From: Bacteroidia bacterium
Lineage (GTDB): Bacteria; Bacteroidota; Bacteroidia; Bacteroidales; VadinHA17
Direction: 5' to 3'
Length of the DNA: 29,158 bases
NCBI GenBank assembly: GCA_026391515.1
Contig: JAPLEC010000294.1
Coordinates: 1 to 29,158, forward strand
The notes beneath the pieces were generated by a model. The model worked only from the letters and a program-made list of their open reading frames with translations. It did not search any database and was not told the DNA's origin. Positions 7,355-16,189 of the stretch are shown piece after piece (within the stretch, counting starts at the first letter, position 1; each line of letters starts with the position of its first letter). The position numbers were made by a program, and so were the translations under genes.

Positions 7355-8566
7355 GTGAAAAACACTAAACGCCGTGAATTCATTAAAACGAGTTTCCTAA
7401 GTCTGTCGGGAGCAGCTCTCTTACCGCGGTCATTGAAAGATGCCGCTTATAATGCCGGAAAACAGACTGAAATTCCTGTTCTACCGGGCAGAGTGCTTGG
7501 AAGAACAGGCATTAAGACTCCTCTCATCAGCATGGGTACTGGACCTGCAAATAATCCGAATTTTGTAAAATCGGCATATTTTTCCGGTGTAAAACTATTC
7601 TTTTCTGCTACATATTATGGGGAGGGAAACAATGAAAAGTTGGTAGGTGAAGGGCTGGCAGGACTGCCCAGGGATTCTTATGTGATCGGTACAGCTGCAC
7701 CTCCTGATGGTATGGATACCCGGACAGGTAATCTCCCGGCACAGCTCGATGTTGATGCCTATATTAAAAAGGCTGAAACAAGCCTTGGTCGTTTTGGACT
7801 GGATTATGTCGATATATTTTTGTTTCCGTATGCCGGGGAAAGAGATGTAATGCTAAATGAGTCACTGTTAAAAGCTTTACTGGAGCTTAAAAAGCGCGGG
7901 AAAACAAAATATCTTGGTATTGCATCTCATGGTAACATTGAAGAGGCACTCACCGCAGCAGCCGACAGCAAGGTTTATGATGTTGCCATGATTGCTTACA
8001 ATTATAAGACAGAGAATAAAAAGTCAATGAATGATGCTCTTGCTTATGCAGCAAAAGCAGGGGTAGGAGTTGTGGCAATGAAGACCACTGCCGGGGCTTT
8101 CAATAATAAGAACCAGGCAAATCCCCTGAATTCAGATGCTGCTCTGAAGTGGGTGCTTCAGAATGAAAATATAACGTCAATTGTCTCAGGTATGTCTTCA
8201 CTTGAAGAGCTGAAAAAGAACCTTGAGATGATCAAAAACCTGAAAATGACAGACCAGGAGTTGAAGGATCTGAATCTCGCCTGGCAGGATTCTGACCCCG
8301 GTCTTTATTGTCATCAGTGCCGTAAGTGTGTAACGCAATGCCCTTATAATCTGGAGATTCCTACAGCAATGCGAAGCTATATGTACGCTTATGGCTACAG
8401 GAACTTAGAACATGCGCAACACACTCTGATTGAGGCAGATCTGCCGGATAATTCTTGCAGTAACTGTGATAAGTGTAAAATTAAATGTACTGCAGGATTC
8501 AATATCAAGGAAAGGATTGAGGATATTTCCAGATTGAAAAAGGTCCCGCAGGAGTTTCTGGTATAA
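7355..8566 (+). CDS. Tat-signal aldo/keto-reductase-fold protein with two 4Fe-4S motifs
   Basis: Predicted exported oxidoreductase-like protein. The GTG at 7355 gives MKNTKRREFIKTSFLSLSGA, a good twin-arginine signal; an in-frame TTG at 7331 is less likely. Residues about 45-300 match the AKR barrel (VLGRTGIKTPLISMGTG, YYGEGNNEKLVGEGL, SLGRFGLDYVDIFLF, ALKWVLQNENITSIVSGM). A C-terminal ferredoxin-like part follows, with cysteines 319, 322, 325, 329 (CHQCRKCVTQCP) and 368, 371, 374, 378 (CSNCDKCKIKC), enough for two 4Fe-4S clusters. The AKR catalytic positions look altered: the usual FDTA is FSAT, the usual lysine region reads IGTAAPP, and the usual histidine position reads FLFPYAG; only the tyrosine remains. 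Its stop abuts that of the convergent M64 gene. The substrate is unknown. Confidence 0.85.
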   Translation: MKNTKRREFIKTSFLSLSGAALLPRSLKDAAYNAGKQTEIPVLPGRVLGRTGIKTPLISMGTGPANNPNFVKSAYFSGVKLFFSATYYGEGNNEKLVGEGLAGLPRDSYVIGTAAPPDGMDTRTGNLPAQLDVDAYIKKAETSLGRFGLDYVDIFLFPYAGERDVMLNESLLKALLELKKRGKTKYLGIASHGNIEEALTAAADSKVYDVAMIAYNYKTENKKSMNDALAYAAKAGVGVVAMKTTAGAFNNKNQANPLNSDAALKWVLQNENITSIVSGMSSLEELKKNLEMIKNLKMTDQELKDLNLAWQDSDPGLYCHQCRKCVTQCPYNLEIPTAMRSYMYAYGYRNLEHAQHTLIEADLPDNSCSNCDKCKIKCTAGFNIKERIEDISRLKKVPQEFLV

Positions 8567-9841
8567 TTATCTAATATAGAAATTTATCATTTTTCTGACA
8601 GCTTCGCGGCATACTGCACAATAGCCTTTAGGTGAATTGCTTTTCATTCTGCAATCCATCTCAGGTCTGTATATCCCTTTGGCAGAATAACCTCCGCCTT
8701 CGAATAATCCGATTACATTGCTATATTTTTCTTCTGCAGGAGTTGGCTGAGGAGTATCTTTCGATATCATCTTTTTCCACTTTGCATCAAAGTTTACCAT
8801 AGTGGTTATATTTGGCTCCCATGGTTCAACATTAAGAGGATAGAATTCCTCGTAAGCAACTTCGGATGAATAATATTCATCTGCCAGTCCGGCAAATCCA
8901 TGTCCGAATTCATGAATAAAGACTTTTGGTGAAAGAGGATGTCCGACAGTAGTTCCGCTGTAATAATTATAAACACCTCCTCCGCCGTATTTGTTGCTGT
9001 TAATGAGAACAATGATATTATCGTGTGGCACCAATCCGGCATAATCATTTACTGATTTAATATCCTGTGTTGTCAGATAACGGTCAAGATCAAAAGTGTA
9101 AAAGCTCGAGTTAAGAGCTGTGGTCACGTAAAATCTTTCACCCGGAATATCTGTTCCGGATTCAGCAGAAACAGCTTCAACAGCATATATATTTATCCTG
9201 TACTGATACTCATTATAAGGCGGTTCGGCAAAAAGTACATCTGCCATTTTTTTTACATCATCCCTGAATTTTCCCATTTCATCAGCTGTATACCCTTCGG
9301 CAATAAATGCAAGATCGACATTCGTCGCAGGATCACCTGCGTAGTAAATTTTTGTAACAGAAGCATTTACAGGCTTTTCTTTCCTGATGAAATAGTTACC
9401 TGGATCAATTTCCGTTTCATAAAGTTTTGAGAATGAACCGTTTCGTTCACGCATGCTAAGCACAAATTTTATTTTATTTTTCGGGAAAGGCATAGTGGCC
9501 ACCTCATAGAAGCTTCTTTCCATGACTTTAGCTTCTGCAGTGGTTTGCCACTCCTGGTAAAGGGTACAGAAACCGCGTGAATAGATAAGAGTGTTATCTG
9601 CCGCATCAAAAACCTCATATTTCAGGTTTCCGTAATTAAAAGGATCAAGCAGCTGTGTTTTTGAGCCGCCAAAGAAAGGCTCTTCCTTCATTCCAACAGG
9701 ATAGACAGTAGTCTTCTGACTGTTGCCGGCAAGCATGTAATCAAACCTTAATACCTTGTCGGTGAAATACTTATCGAAGTTGCTCTGCCCTCTTAGAGCA
9801 GCAGAAATACAGATGAATAGTACCAGTGCTGATATTCTCAT
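8567..9841 (-). CDS. M64 family (IgA-peptidase-like) secreted zinc metallopeptidase
   Basis: A 424-residue exported peptidase. Residues 1-19 are a signal peptide with likely cleavage near LRGQS. The N-terminal half (about 20-155) is the beta-rich domain usual before M64 catalytic domains. The catalytic part begins near NVDLAFIAEGYTADEM and holds the zinc site HEFGHGFAGLADEY: His310, Glu311 and His314, with Asp321/Glu322 as the extended metzincin-like acidic pair. A Cys pair (MDCRMKSNSPKGYCAVC) lies near the end. The family includes a Clostridium IgA protease, but most Bacteroidota members are uncharacterised, so IgA should not be assumed as substrate. It sits alone, divergent from the transaldolase-like gene. 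Confidence 0.9.
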   Translation of the reverse strand: MRISALVLFICISAALRGQSNFDKYFTDKVLRFDYMLAGNSQKTTVYPVGMKEEPFFGGSKTQLLDPFNYGNLKYEVFDAADNTLIYSRGFCTLYQEWQTTAEAKVMERSFYEVATMPFPKNKIKFVLSMRERNGSFSKLYETEIDPGNYFIRKEKPVNASVTKIYYAGDPATNVDLAFIAEGYTADEMGKFRDDVKKMADVLFAEPPYNEYQYRINIYAVEAVSAESGTDIPGERFYVTTALNSSFYTFDLDRYLTTQDIKSVNDYAGLVPHDNIIVLINSNKYGGGGVYNYYSGTTVGHPLSPKVFIHEFGHGFAGLADEYYSSEVAYEEFYPLNVEPWEPNITTMVNFDAKWKKMISKDTPQPTPAEEKYSNVIGLFEGGGYSAKGIYRPEMDCRMKSNSPKGYCAVCREAVRKMINFYIR

Positions 9842-9906
9842 TTCATTTAAATTTTAACAATATCAATGTAAAGCTAAAAATAAAGAAGATGGATCAATAA
9901 TTTATA

Positions 9907-9914
9907 TAATTTTG
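9907..9914 (+). promoter_or_regulatory. Possible Bacteroidota -7 box (TAATTTTG)
   Basis: TAATTTTG fits the TAnnTTTG consensus exactly in the spacer upstream of the transaldolase-like gene. No clear TTG -33 element lies at the expected distance. Transcription would start around 9920 and give a leader of about 155 bases that contains a 39-codon ORF. Confidence 0.4.
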
Positions 9915-9968
9915 CCACAAAATATTTTTAAGCAAGATAAGTTGTTTAACCACGATCCGGTATTTGTG

Positions 9969-10088
9969 ATGAAAGACTTATTCTTCGCAGTTATTCAACA
10001 GAATAAGGGTCGTGATCTTCTTTCACTTGCAAAACAAAATGAATTAATTGCTGTTCTACATCAAATAAGAAAAATATGGCAGATCTGA
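9969..10088 (+). CDS. Possible 39-residue upstream ORF
   Basis: An ATG at 9969 opens a 39-codon frame, MKDLFFAVIQQNKGRDLLSL..., ending in TGA at 10088, 13 bases inside the next gene, whose ATG is at 10076. The peptide looks like a short amphipathic helix and I recognise no family. The overlap would allow translational coupling or start-site regulation of the transaldolase-like protein. It may equally be a chance ORF: it is short, and nothing but its position supports it. Confidence 0.25.
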   Translation: MKDLFFAVIQQNKGRDLLSLAKQNELIAVLHQIRKIWQI

Positions 10089-11293
10089 ATACAAAAATCA
10101 GTGATTTTGTCTGGAAAAATCTAAGCGAAAAACATGTCAACGGGAAGAAGGATAAGTTCTGGGAATCGCTTTGTAAAACCGGAACTGAGCTTTGGCTTGA
10201 CACAGGAGGTATAGAAGAAGCTGAAGCAAACTGGTCAGCGGAAATGAGCGCCCTGACAACCAATAACACTCTGCTTAACAATGAAATACAGAAAGGGATA
10301 TACGATGTTTTCATATCGGAAGCCAAAAGTATTGTAAGAGATCTTCCCCTGCAGGAGAAAGTAAAGGAGATCGCATTTATTCTGAATGCCCGCCATGGTC
10401 TCAGGCTTGCATCAAAATTCGGTGGTCTGGTAAGTGTTGAGCTTCATACAGATACTTCACATGATATTAAGGCAATTGAATATTATGGCAAGAGACTTCA
10501 TGAGATTTGCCCTGAACAGTTTATCGTGAAGGTACCGTATACTGCCGAAGGGCTTATTGGTGCCAGAAGGCTCAGGGATGCCGGAGTAAGGATCAATTTT
10601 ACTATCGAGTTCAGTGCACGTGAAAACGTACTGGTCACAAGGGTAGCACGGCCGGATTACCTCAATGTTTTCCTTGGAAGAATAGGAGCATTTATGATCA
10701 ACAACAAGCTGGGTGATGGTTCAGGAGCAGGCGAGGTGGCAGTTATTTCGTCGCAAAACTGGGTAACCGGACTTTCTGCAAAGAATCCATGGCAGACAAA
10801 ACTGATTGCAGCAAGCCTGAGAAATTATAACCAGCTTGAACTGCTCGCCGGAACGGACGTATTTACAATGCCTCCAAAAGTGGCAGCAGCTGGAAGAAGA
10901 TCACTTACGGGAAAGTTCAAATCACGAACACACGAAAACTATGCAGTCAGCATGTATCCATCTGCAAAAGAGGCACATATAGAAAAATTCTGGACTGTCA
11001 GTGATAATGTGTTAAACCTTGCGGAACGACTCGCTTCAAAAGTTCCGGCAACAGGAGCAGAGCTTATACACATTGCTCACGAAGAAGGATGCGAAGATAT
11101 GTTCCCTTCGCTGACAAAAGAAGAGAAAGCATTCATTGCCTCCGATGGTAAAATTCCTGTCTATTCAAGATGGGAGAAGAAAATTAAAGAGAATAAAATT
11201 GCACCCGACACACTTCTCACACTTGCCGGGCTGGCATCGTTTACAACCGATCAGAAGCTGCTTGATGACAGGATTATGGGCATTATTGCCTGA
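10076..11293 (+). CDS. Transaldolase-family protein
   Basis: Class I aldolase-type barrel related to transaldolase, which moves a dihydroxyacetone unit between sugar phosphates in the pentose phosphate pathway. Motifs in order: TELWLDTGGIEEAE (Asp42), ALTTNNTLLNNEI (the family's VTTNPT loop), FIVKVPYTAEGLIGARRL with Lys152 at the Schiff-base position, VRINFTIEFSARE, FLGRIGAFM, and KLIAASLRNYNQLELLAGTDVFTMPP. At 405 residues it is longer than E. coli TalB and carries an extra C-terminal region with a VYSRWEKK segment. It ends directly against the rlmB stop on the other strand. The fold is well supported; that it acts on the classic transaldolase substrates is inference, as Bacteroidota also have paralogues of unknown specificity. 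Confidence 0.85.
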   Translation: MADLNTKISDFVWKNLSEKHVNGKKDKFWESLCKTGTELWLDTGGIEEAEANWSAEMSALTTNNTLLNNEIQKGIYDVFISEAKSIVRDLPLQEKVKEIAFILNARHGLRLASKFGGLVSVELHTDTSHDIKAIEYYGKRLHEICPEQFIVKVPYTAEGLIGARRLRDAGVRINFTIEFSARENVLVTRVARPDYLNVFLGRIGAFMINNKLGDGSGAGEVAVISSQNWVTGLSAKNPWQTKLIAASLRNYNQLELLAGTDVFTMPPKVAAAGRRSLTGKFKSRTHENYAVSMYPSAKEAHIEKFWTVSDNVLNLAERLASKVPATGAELIHIAHEEGCEDMFPSLTKEEKAFIASDGKIPVYSRWEKKIKENKIAPDTLLTLAGLASFTTDQKLLDDRIMGIIA

Positions 11294-12034
11294 TCATGAA
11301 GAACGCTGCCTGGTAATTTCATAAAGAAGAATACCTGCAGCTACTGAAACGTTGAGCGAACCGATGCTGCCTTTCATAGGAATTCTGATTTTCTGATCGG
11401 CGAGAGCGATCAATTCGCGGCTTATGCCTTTGTCCTCGGAACCCATTATTAAAACAACCGGTCCTCTCAGATCTGCTTCAGAAGCAGCAATTCCGGACTT
11501 TTCCATGGCACAAATTATTTTAATTCCTGAATCTCTCAGGAATTCTATTGCTCTAAGAACTGATTTTTCCCTGCAGACCGGAAATGAATGCAAAGCGCCT
11601 GCAGATGTTTTTATAGCATCGGCAGTAATTCTTGCTGATCCTTTTTCAGGTATAATGATGGCATGCACCCCAAGACCTTCAGCTGAACGCGTTATTGCAC
11701 CAAAATTCCTGACATCTGATACTCCGTCAAGAGCAATTAATAATGGATCTTCACCTTTTTCATAAATCATGGGAAGAAGGTTAGCTATATTCTGGTACTC
11801 GATTAATGAAAGCCAGGCAAGAACGCCCTGATGATTTTTTCTGGTAACCAGTTCAATCCTTTCAAGAGGTACTATCTGGTAAACAATATTATGTTTACTT
11901 ACCTCGGTCATCAGCTCATGGTACAATGCACCCTGCAATCCCTGTTTTATAAGTAGGCGGTCAATCTGTTTCCCTGCTTTAATTGCCTCAATAACTGGCC
12001 TTAAGCCAAAAATACAATCAGATTCTTTTTGCAT
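11294..12034 (-). CDS. rlmB: SPOUT 2'-O-methyltransferase, RlmB type
   Basis: Predicted 23S rRNA 2'-O-ribose methyltransferase (G2251 in E. coli) of the SpoU/TrmH group. The N-terminal RNA-binding domain starts IFGLRPVIEAIKAGKQIDRL and includes ELVTRKNHQGVLAWL. The catalytic knot domain shows motif 1 DVRNFGAITRSAEGLGVHAIII (Asn110, Arg116), motif 2 VVLIMGSEDKGIS (Glu200) and motif 3 IPMKGSIGSLNVSVAAGI (Asn228), all intact. 246 residues is normal. It is the last gene of a minus-strand operon, starting 5 bases after the GWxTD gene, and its stop abuts the transaldolase-like stop. A related tRNA methyltransferase role (TrmH) is possible but the RlmB layout with its N-terminal domain fits better. 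Confidence 0.9.
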   Translation of the reverse strand: MQKESDCIFGLRPVIEAIKAGKQIDRLLIKQGLQGALYHELMTEVSKHNIVYQIVPLERIELVTRKNHQGVLAWLSLIEYQNIANLLPMIYEKGEDPLLIALDGVSDVRNFGAITRSAEGLGVHAIIIPEKGSARITADAIKTSAGALHSFPVCREKSVLRAIEFLRDSGIKIICAMEKSGIAASEADLRGPVVLIMGSEDKGISRELIALADQKIRIPMKGSIGSLNVSVAAGILLYEITRQRSS

Positions 12035-12039
12035 CGGTT

Positions 12040-13365
12040 TTATATTGCCGGATTATCAAGCCTGAAAACTATTCCCTTTCTCCATGAATTGATTGCCTGT
12101 GCCCAATATGAAACTAGTATCTCGGAACGACTTATAAAATAATCGTTATCGGAGTAGATGCTTTTTTTCTTTTTGAAATTGAAATAAAGGTATTCTTCTT
12201 TCACCTTGTACCTGGTTCCCCAGGAAGATTTAAGTACCGACTTACGGTAGCCCCAGCTCTCTCCTTCAGGATTTTTATAAACTTTATCGGGCGGACCGTA
12301 AATGATGTAGATCATACCACGTTCAGTACGCCAGCCCTCCTTATAAGAAGTAAAATAGAAGTTTGAATATAAAACCCGAGTGTAATATATTCTGATAAGT
12401 TCACGAGATCTTTCTACATTTCCACCGCATTTTATCCAGAATTCATCAAGCGCGACTTTTGGTCTTGGTGCTGACCGCATTTCATTCATTTCATTTTCAG
12501 TAGCAAGATACGCAAGAGGTTCGATCATCACCTCAGGTGTGTTCATTCCCGGGTATGTAACCCCGAAATTGAAAAAGGCAAATCCCTCATTGATTTTGCG
12601 ATCCACGCTGCACATGTAAATGCCTTTTTTGGGAAACATCATTGCAAGAGTATCAGAATAGGGAAGAGCCACTGTTGTATCTGGTCCGTAATCGATAGCT
12701 TTCTCGGGAAGAACCATCGCAGGTGGATCCGGGATTAATCTGAATGGTTTGTAATATGAAATAAAAAGCGAATCAACTGGCTTTCTAAGATAAACCAGAT
12801 CGACATATTCATCTGCCCTTACTACAGGATTAAAAAGTGGATTTTCCTGAAAATAACCTCTTGCCAGGAAATTGTACCTGTTGGTATATGATAAAGTATT
12901 AAAAGGAACAAATGCCTGCATTATCAGGGATCTTAGCCTGTCGAGAATTTTTACCTCAGCAACATATTCGATACCATTATTTACTCTTAACGGGATATTA
13001 TAAATATATTCCTGTTTCCCTTTTTCTTTAACTATGTTCGCGATTAAATTGGCGGTATCAATAAGCGACATCCCCTGATTGATATTGAAAAGCTTAATCG
13101 TAATTGACATGGATGCAGTAGGAACTCCCTGTGGATTTGCCTCAGAGAAGAAGAGTTCGCTGGCAAAGAATTTTACTGACAGAACGGATTTATCGTCAGT
13201 CAGATTCGTAATATTATACCGGGGATTAACAGTATTTTTAATCGGATTATACAAGTATGAAAGGTCTTTTGGGTCGAAAGCAGTTTGAGTTGTTTTGCAT
13301 GAGATCACTGCCACGAGTGATAATGCACTTATTATTATAAACCGGAAGATCCTTAAAATATTCAT
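12040..13365 (-). CDS. GWxTD-domain lipoprotein
   Basis: A 441-residue probable outer-membrane or periplasm-facing lipoprotein of unknown function. The signal sequence ends in the lipobox AVISC (Cys23). The C-terminal GWxTD domain is seen as EGWRTERGMIYIIYGPPDKVY (residues about 343-363), with Asp of the name motif replaced by Glu (GWRTE), followed by ESWGY and a Tyr/Lys-rich end EEYLYFNFKKKK. The middle part (about 60-290) is beta-rich. Family members are common in Bacteroidota and related phyla; no reaction is established. It lies 16 bases after the thioesterase gene and 5 bases before rlmB, so it belongs to the ABC-F operon. Confidence 0.88.
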   Translation of the reverse strand: MNILRIFRFIIISALSLVAVISCKTTQTAFDPKDLSYLYNPIKNTVNPRYNITNLTDDKSVLSVKFFASELFFSEANPQGVPTASMSITIKLFNINQGMSLIDTANLIANIVKEKGKQEYIYNIPLRVNNGIEYVAEVKILDRLRSLIMQAFVPFNTLSYTNRYNFLARGYFQENPLFNPVVRADEYVDLVYLRKPVDSLFISYYKPFRLIPDPPAMVLPEKAIDYGPDTTVALPYSDTLAMMFPKKGIYMCSVDRKINEGFAFFNFGVTYPGMNTPEVMIEPLAYLATENEMNEMRSAPRPKVALDEFWIKCGGNVERSRELIRIYYTRVLYSNFYFTSYKEGWRTERGMIYIIYGPPDKVYKNPEGESWGYRKSVLKSSWGTRYKVKEEYLYFNFKKKKSIYSDNDYFISRSEILVSYWAQAINSWRKGIVFRLDNPAI

Positions 13366-13381
13366 GCCTGATCCTTATTTC

Positions 13382-14146
13382 TTATTTTATCATTCTTTCT
13401 TTCCATTCAAGCCTGATCCTGCAAAGCTCTTTGTTATCATTTATTCTGATAATTGAATGGTTAAAAAAATTGTTGTCTGCTCCGTCTTTTAATGTTCTTA
13501 CAACTATATCATCACCGAACATCGATTCTGCAAGATAATTTATTTCCGCAGAACATGGAAGATGGGTCATTACGAAATTTAAATCATAAGTATCATTAAC
13601 CCATTTAAGATAGTTGACATTATTTGTATGCAGGTTTATATCAAGGTCGCTTACCTTTACTTTGAATTCTGATGAAAGCTCTCCATTCACAGCAACTTCT
13701 CCTAACTTCACAGCGTTACGGGCCGGAGATATAACAGGCTGATTATCTGGGTTATATCGTGTAATCAATTCATCGGGCCTTTGTATCTTCTTTGTTGTCC
13801 GATCAATAATCAGCCATGATGAAGATGCATATCCAACCGGCCTTCCATCAGGGAATCTGAGTTCATAGTTCCTCATGGCAAATATTTTGTCGGTGCCATT
13901 TGGCCAGGTTTTTACCCGGATTGTTTCTTCCCATACCGGCCAGTCCGAAAGTACAGCAAACATCCTTGAAAGAACCCAGAAATGATTTCTTTTCATCAGG
14001 TCGTCTCTCCCAAAGCCGAGCTTTACAGCATGTTCCGAAGCAATGTCCTGCATAAAATTGAACAGCGACCAGAGAGTTACTCTTCCATCAGGTCCCATTT
14101 CATAAACATGTACCCTATACTCTTTCTCAAGCTGCTGTAAGGCCAT
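13382..14146 (-). CDS. Acyl-ACP thioesterase (FatA/FatB-like double hotdog)
   Basis: Hydrolyses acyl-acyl carrier protein to free fatty acid. The N-terminal hotdog domain runs through EKEYRVHVYEMGPDGRVTLWSLFNFMQDIASEHA, WVLSRMFAVLSDWPVWEETIRVKTWPNG and GYASSSWLIIDRTTKKIQRP. The second domain has VSDLDINLHTNNVNYLKWVND, carrying the His and Asn residues of the plant-type active-site motif DxNxHxNN. ATG 14146 is chosen because it falls 2 bases after the ABC-F stop; an in-frame TTG at 14152 overlaps that stop. 254 residues is usual for bacterial members. It may supply free fatty acids for lipid remodelling or overflow; the chain length cannot be read from sequence. Confidence 0.9.
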   Translation of the reverse strand: MALQQLEKEYRVHVYEMGPDGRVTLWSLFNFMQDIASEHAVKLGFGRDDLMKRNHFWVLSRMFAVLSDWPVWEETIRVKTWPNGTDKIFAMRNYELRFPDGRPVGYASSSWLIIDRTTKKIQRPDELITRYNPDNQPVISPARNAVKLGEVAVNGELSSEFKVKVSDLDINLHTNNVNYLKWVNDTYDLNFVMTHLPCSAEINYLAESMFGDDIVVRTLKDGADNNFFNHSIIRINDNKELCRIRLEWKERMIK

Positions 14147-14148
14147 AT

Positions 14149-16092
14149 TCAAATGTTGTTTTGTAAGAAAACTTCGACATCATGAGTATATTGTGCCCAC
14201 CTGTTCATTTCTTCATTATGTTGCTCCTTCATCTCCTGATATTTATTGAAAAAATCATGTGTTTCTGTGAATGAATGGTCAGATGAGTTCATGGCTTTGT
14301 CGAGAGCTGAAATCTCAGCTTCAAGTCTCTCTATTTTTATTTCAGAATCCTCAAGTCTTTTTCTCAGCTTTCTCAGGTTACGGTCATATTCTTTCTTTTC
14401 GAGATATTTTTGTTTGTTTGAAGAGAAATTATCAACTGTGTTATCTGTTTTCCGTTTATCCTTCCTCTCAATTTCCTTCAGGTTATCTATCTTCTTTTTC
14501 CTGAGGAAATCATAGATTCCGCCTATATGTTCCTTTATTTTGTTATGCCGGAATTCATATATTTTACCTGCAATGCCATCGAGAAAATCCCTGTCGTGAG
14601 AAACCACAATCAGGGTACCATCATATTTCATAAGTGCCTGCTTAAGAATATCTTTTGATCGCATATCGAGATGGTTGGTAGGCTCATCGAGAACAAGCAG
14701 ATTATGAGGTTCAAGGAGAAGCTTAACCAGAGCAAGCCGTGACCGTTCTCCACCGGAAAGTACTTTTACCTTTTTATCTATATCGTCGCCGCGGAAAAGA
14801 AAGGCTCCCAGCATGTCGCGCATCTTTGTTCTTATCTCTCCTTTAGCAATATAATCGATGGTTTCAAAAACTGTTTTGCTTTCGTCAAGAAGCTCATCCT
14901 GGTTCTGTGCAAAATAACCGGTTTTTACATTGTGACCAATCTTTAAGGATCCATCATAATCAAGTTCACCAATGATGATTCTTGAAAAGGTGGTTTTCCC
15001 TTCTCCGTTACGGCCTACAAATGCAACTTTTTCACCGCGATGAATCTTAAAATCGACTTTTTTCAGAACATGCAGGGAGGCAAAACTTTTGGAAAGCCCT
15101 TCAGCCTCAATAACATTGGTCCCTGAGCGGGGAGCAGGAGGAAACCTTAAATTCATAACACTGAGATCCTCCTCATCTACCTCAAGTCTCTCAATCTTTT
15201 TCAGCTGCTTTATCTTTGACTGAACCTGAACTGCTTTTGTTGCCTTGTACCTGAATCGCTCAATAAATTTTTCGGTATCCTCTATCATTTTCTGCTGATT
15301 CCGGAATGCAGCAATCTGCTGTTCTCTTCTCTCTTTCCTGAGCTCAACGAATTTCGACCATGATACCTTGTAATCGTATATCTTACCCAACGATATTTCA
15401 ATAGTCCTTTTAGTCACATTATCAAGGAAAGCTTTATCGTGTGATACCAGGACGACTGCGCTCTGCGATTCTGCAAGGAAGGTTTCAATCCATTGAATTG
15501 ATTCAATATCAAGATGATTTGTAGGCTCATCAAGAAGAAAAAGAGATGGTTTTTTTAACAGGATTTTTGCAATTTCAATTCTCATCCTCCAACCTCCGCT
15601 CAGCTCCCTGGTAGGCCTGTCATAATCTTTCCTTTCAAAACCAAGACCGATAAGAGTTTTTTCTGCTTCAGCCAGGTAATTAGTGCCTCCAAGCATCCTG
15701 TACCTCTCTTCAATAACTGTAAGGTGGTCGCAGAGCTTCAGATATTCGGCCGATTCATAATCATTTCTTCCTGCAATTTCAGAATTGCAATGTTCAATCT
15801 CTTCTTCCAGCCCGGTAATCTCGGCAAAAGCTGTAATTACCTCATTAATAACTGTTGTGGAATCGTCAACTTTCATTTGCTGCGGGAGAAAACCGATTGT
15901 CACTTCATTCGACATATCAACCTTCCCTGATGAAGGACTTTGAATTCCGGCGATTACTTTCAGGAGAGTCGATTTCCCTGATCCGTTTTTACCGGCAAGC
16001 CCGATGCGATCCTTGTCATTTATAAGAAATGAGATATTGGTCAGCAAATCGAAGCTGCCAAATGAAACTGAAAGATCCTGAACAGAAACCAT
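14149..16092 (-). CDS. ABC-F family ATPase (ribosome-associated type)
   Basis: Soluble protein with two ABC ATPase domains and no membrane domain. Domain 1 has Walker A GKNGSGKST, signature LSGGWRMRIEIAKILL and Walker B LFLLDEPTNHLD. The interdomain linker is Arg/Lys-rich (about residues 245-300). Domain 2 has Walker A GRNGEGKTT, signature LSGGERSRLALVKLLL and LLVLDEPTNHLD. A coiled-coil C-terminal extension (LRKRLEDSEIKIERLEAEI) resembles Uup-type proteins. ABC-F proteins act on the ribosomal E site in translation rescue or antibiotic protection; the general housekeeping type fits best. The frame is open further up to 16188, but ATG 16092 (MVSVQDLSVSFGSFDLL) is chosen because it matches family starts and a promoter box lies just upstream at 16108-16115. 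First gene of a four-gene operon. Confidence 0.92.
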   Translation of the reverse strand: MVSVQDLSVSFGSFDLLTNISFLINDKDRIGLAGKNGSGKSTLLKVIAGIQSPSSGKVDMSNEVTIGFLPQQMKVDDSTTVINEVITAFAEITGLEEEIEHCNSEIAGRNDYESAEYLKLCDHLTVIEERYRMLGGTNYLAEAEKTLIGLGFERKDYDRPTRELSGGWRMRIEIAKILLKKPSLFLLDEPTNHLDIESIQWIETFLAESQSAVVLVSHDKAFLDNVTKRTIEISLGKIYDYKVSWSKFVELRKERREQQIAAFRNQQKMIEDTEKFIERFRYKATKAVQVQSKIKQLKKIERLEVDEEDLSVMNLRFPPAPRSGTNVIEAEGLSKSFASLHVLKKVDFKIHRGEKVAFVGRNGEGKTTFSRIIIGELDYDGSLKIGHNVKTGYFAQNQDELLDESKTVFETIDYIAKGEIRTKMRDMLGAFLFRGDDIDKKVKVLSGGERSRLALVKLLLEPHNLLVLDEPTNHLDMRSKDILKQALMKYDGTLIVVSHDRDFLDGIAGKIYEFRHNKIKEHIGGIYDFLRKKKIDNLKEIERKDKRKTDNTVDNFSSNKQKYLEKKEYDRNLRKLRKRLEDSEIKIERLEAEISALDKAMNSSDHSFTETHDFFNKYQEMKEQHNEEMNRWAQYTHDVEVFLQNNI

Positions 16093-16107
16093 GCCCGATA
16101 AATTGAG

Positions 16108-16115
16108 CAAAGATA
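16108..16115 (-). promoter_or_regulatory. Probable -7 box for the ABC-F operon
   Basis: On the minus strand this reads TATCTTTG, an exact TAnnTTTG match, 15 bases upstream of ATG 16092. It lies inside the longer reading frame, which argues for the shorter start. No good TTG -33 element is seen at the usual distance. The leader would be very short, about 10 bases. Confidence 0.5.
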
Positions 16116-16189
16116 AAAAAAGTATATCAGGCTTTGACGAAGAGATTATCTCAATATGAATTATCTTTGTGTCGTAAAAACAGTACAAA

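Noticed and set aside
16093..16188. Longer N-terminus for the ABC-F protein
   Set aside because: The 32 extra residues are unlike family starts and contain the likely TATCTTTG promoter box.
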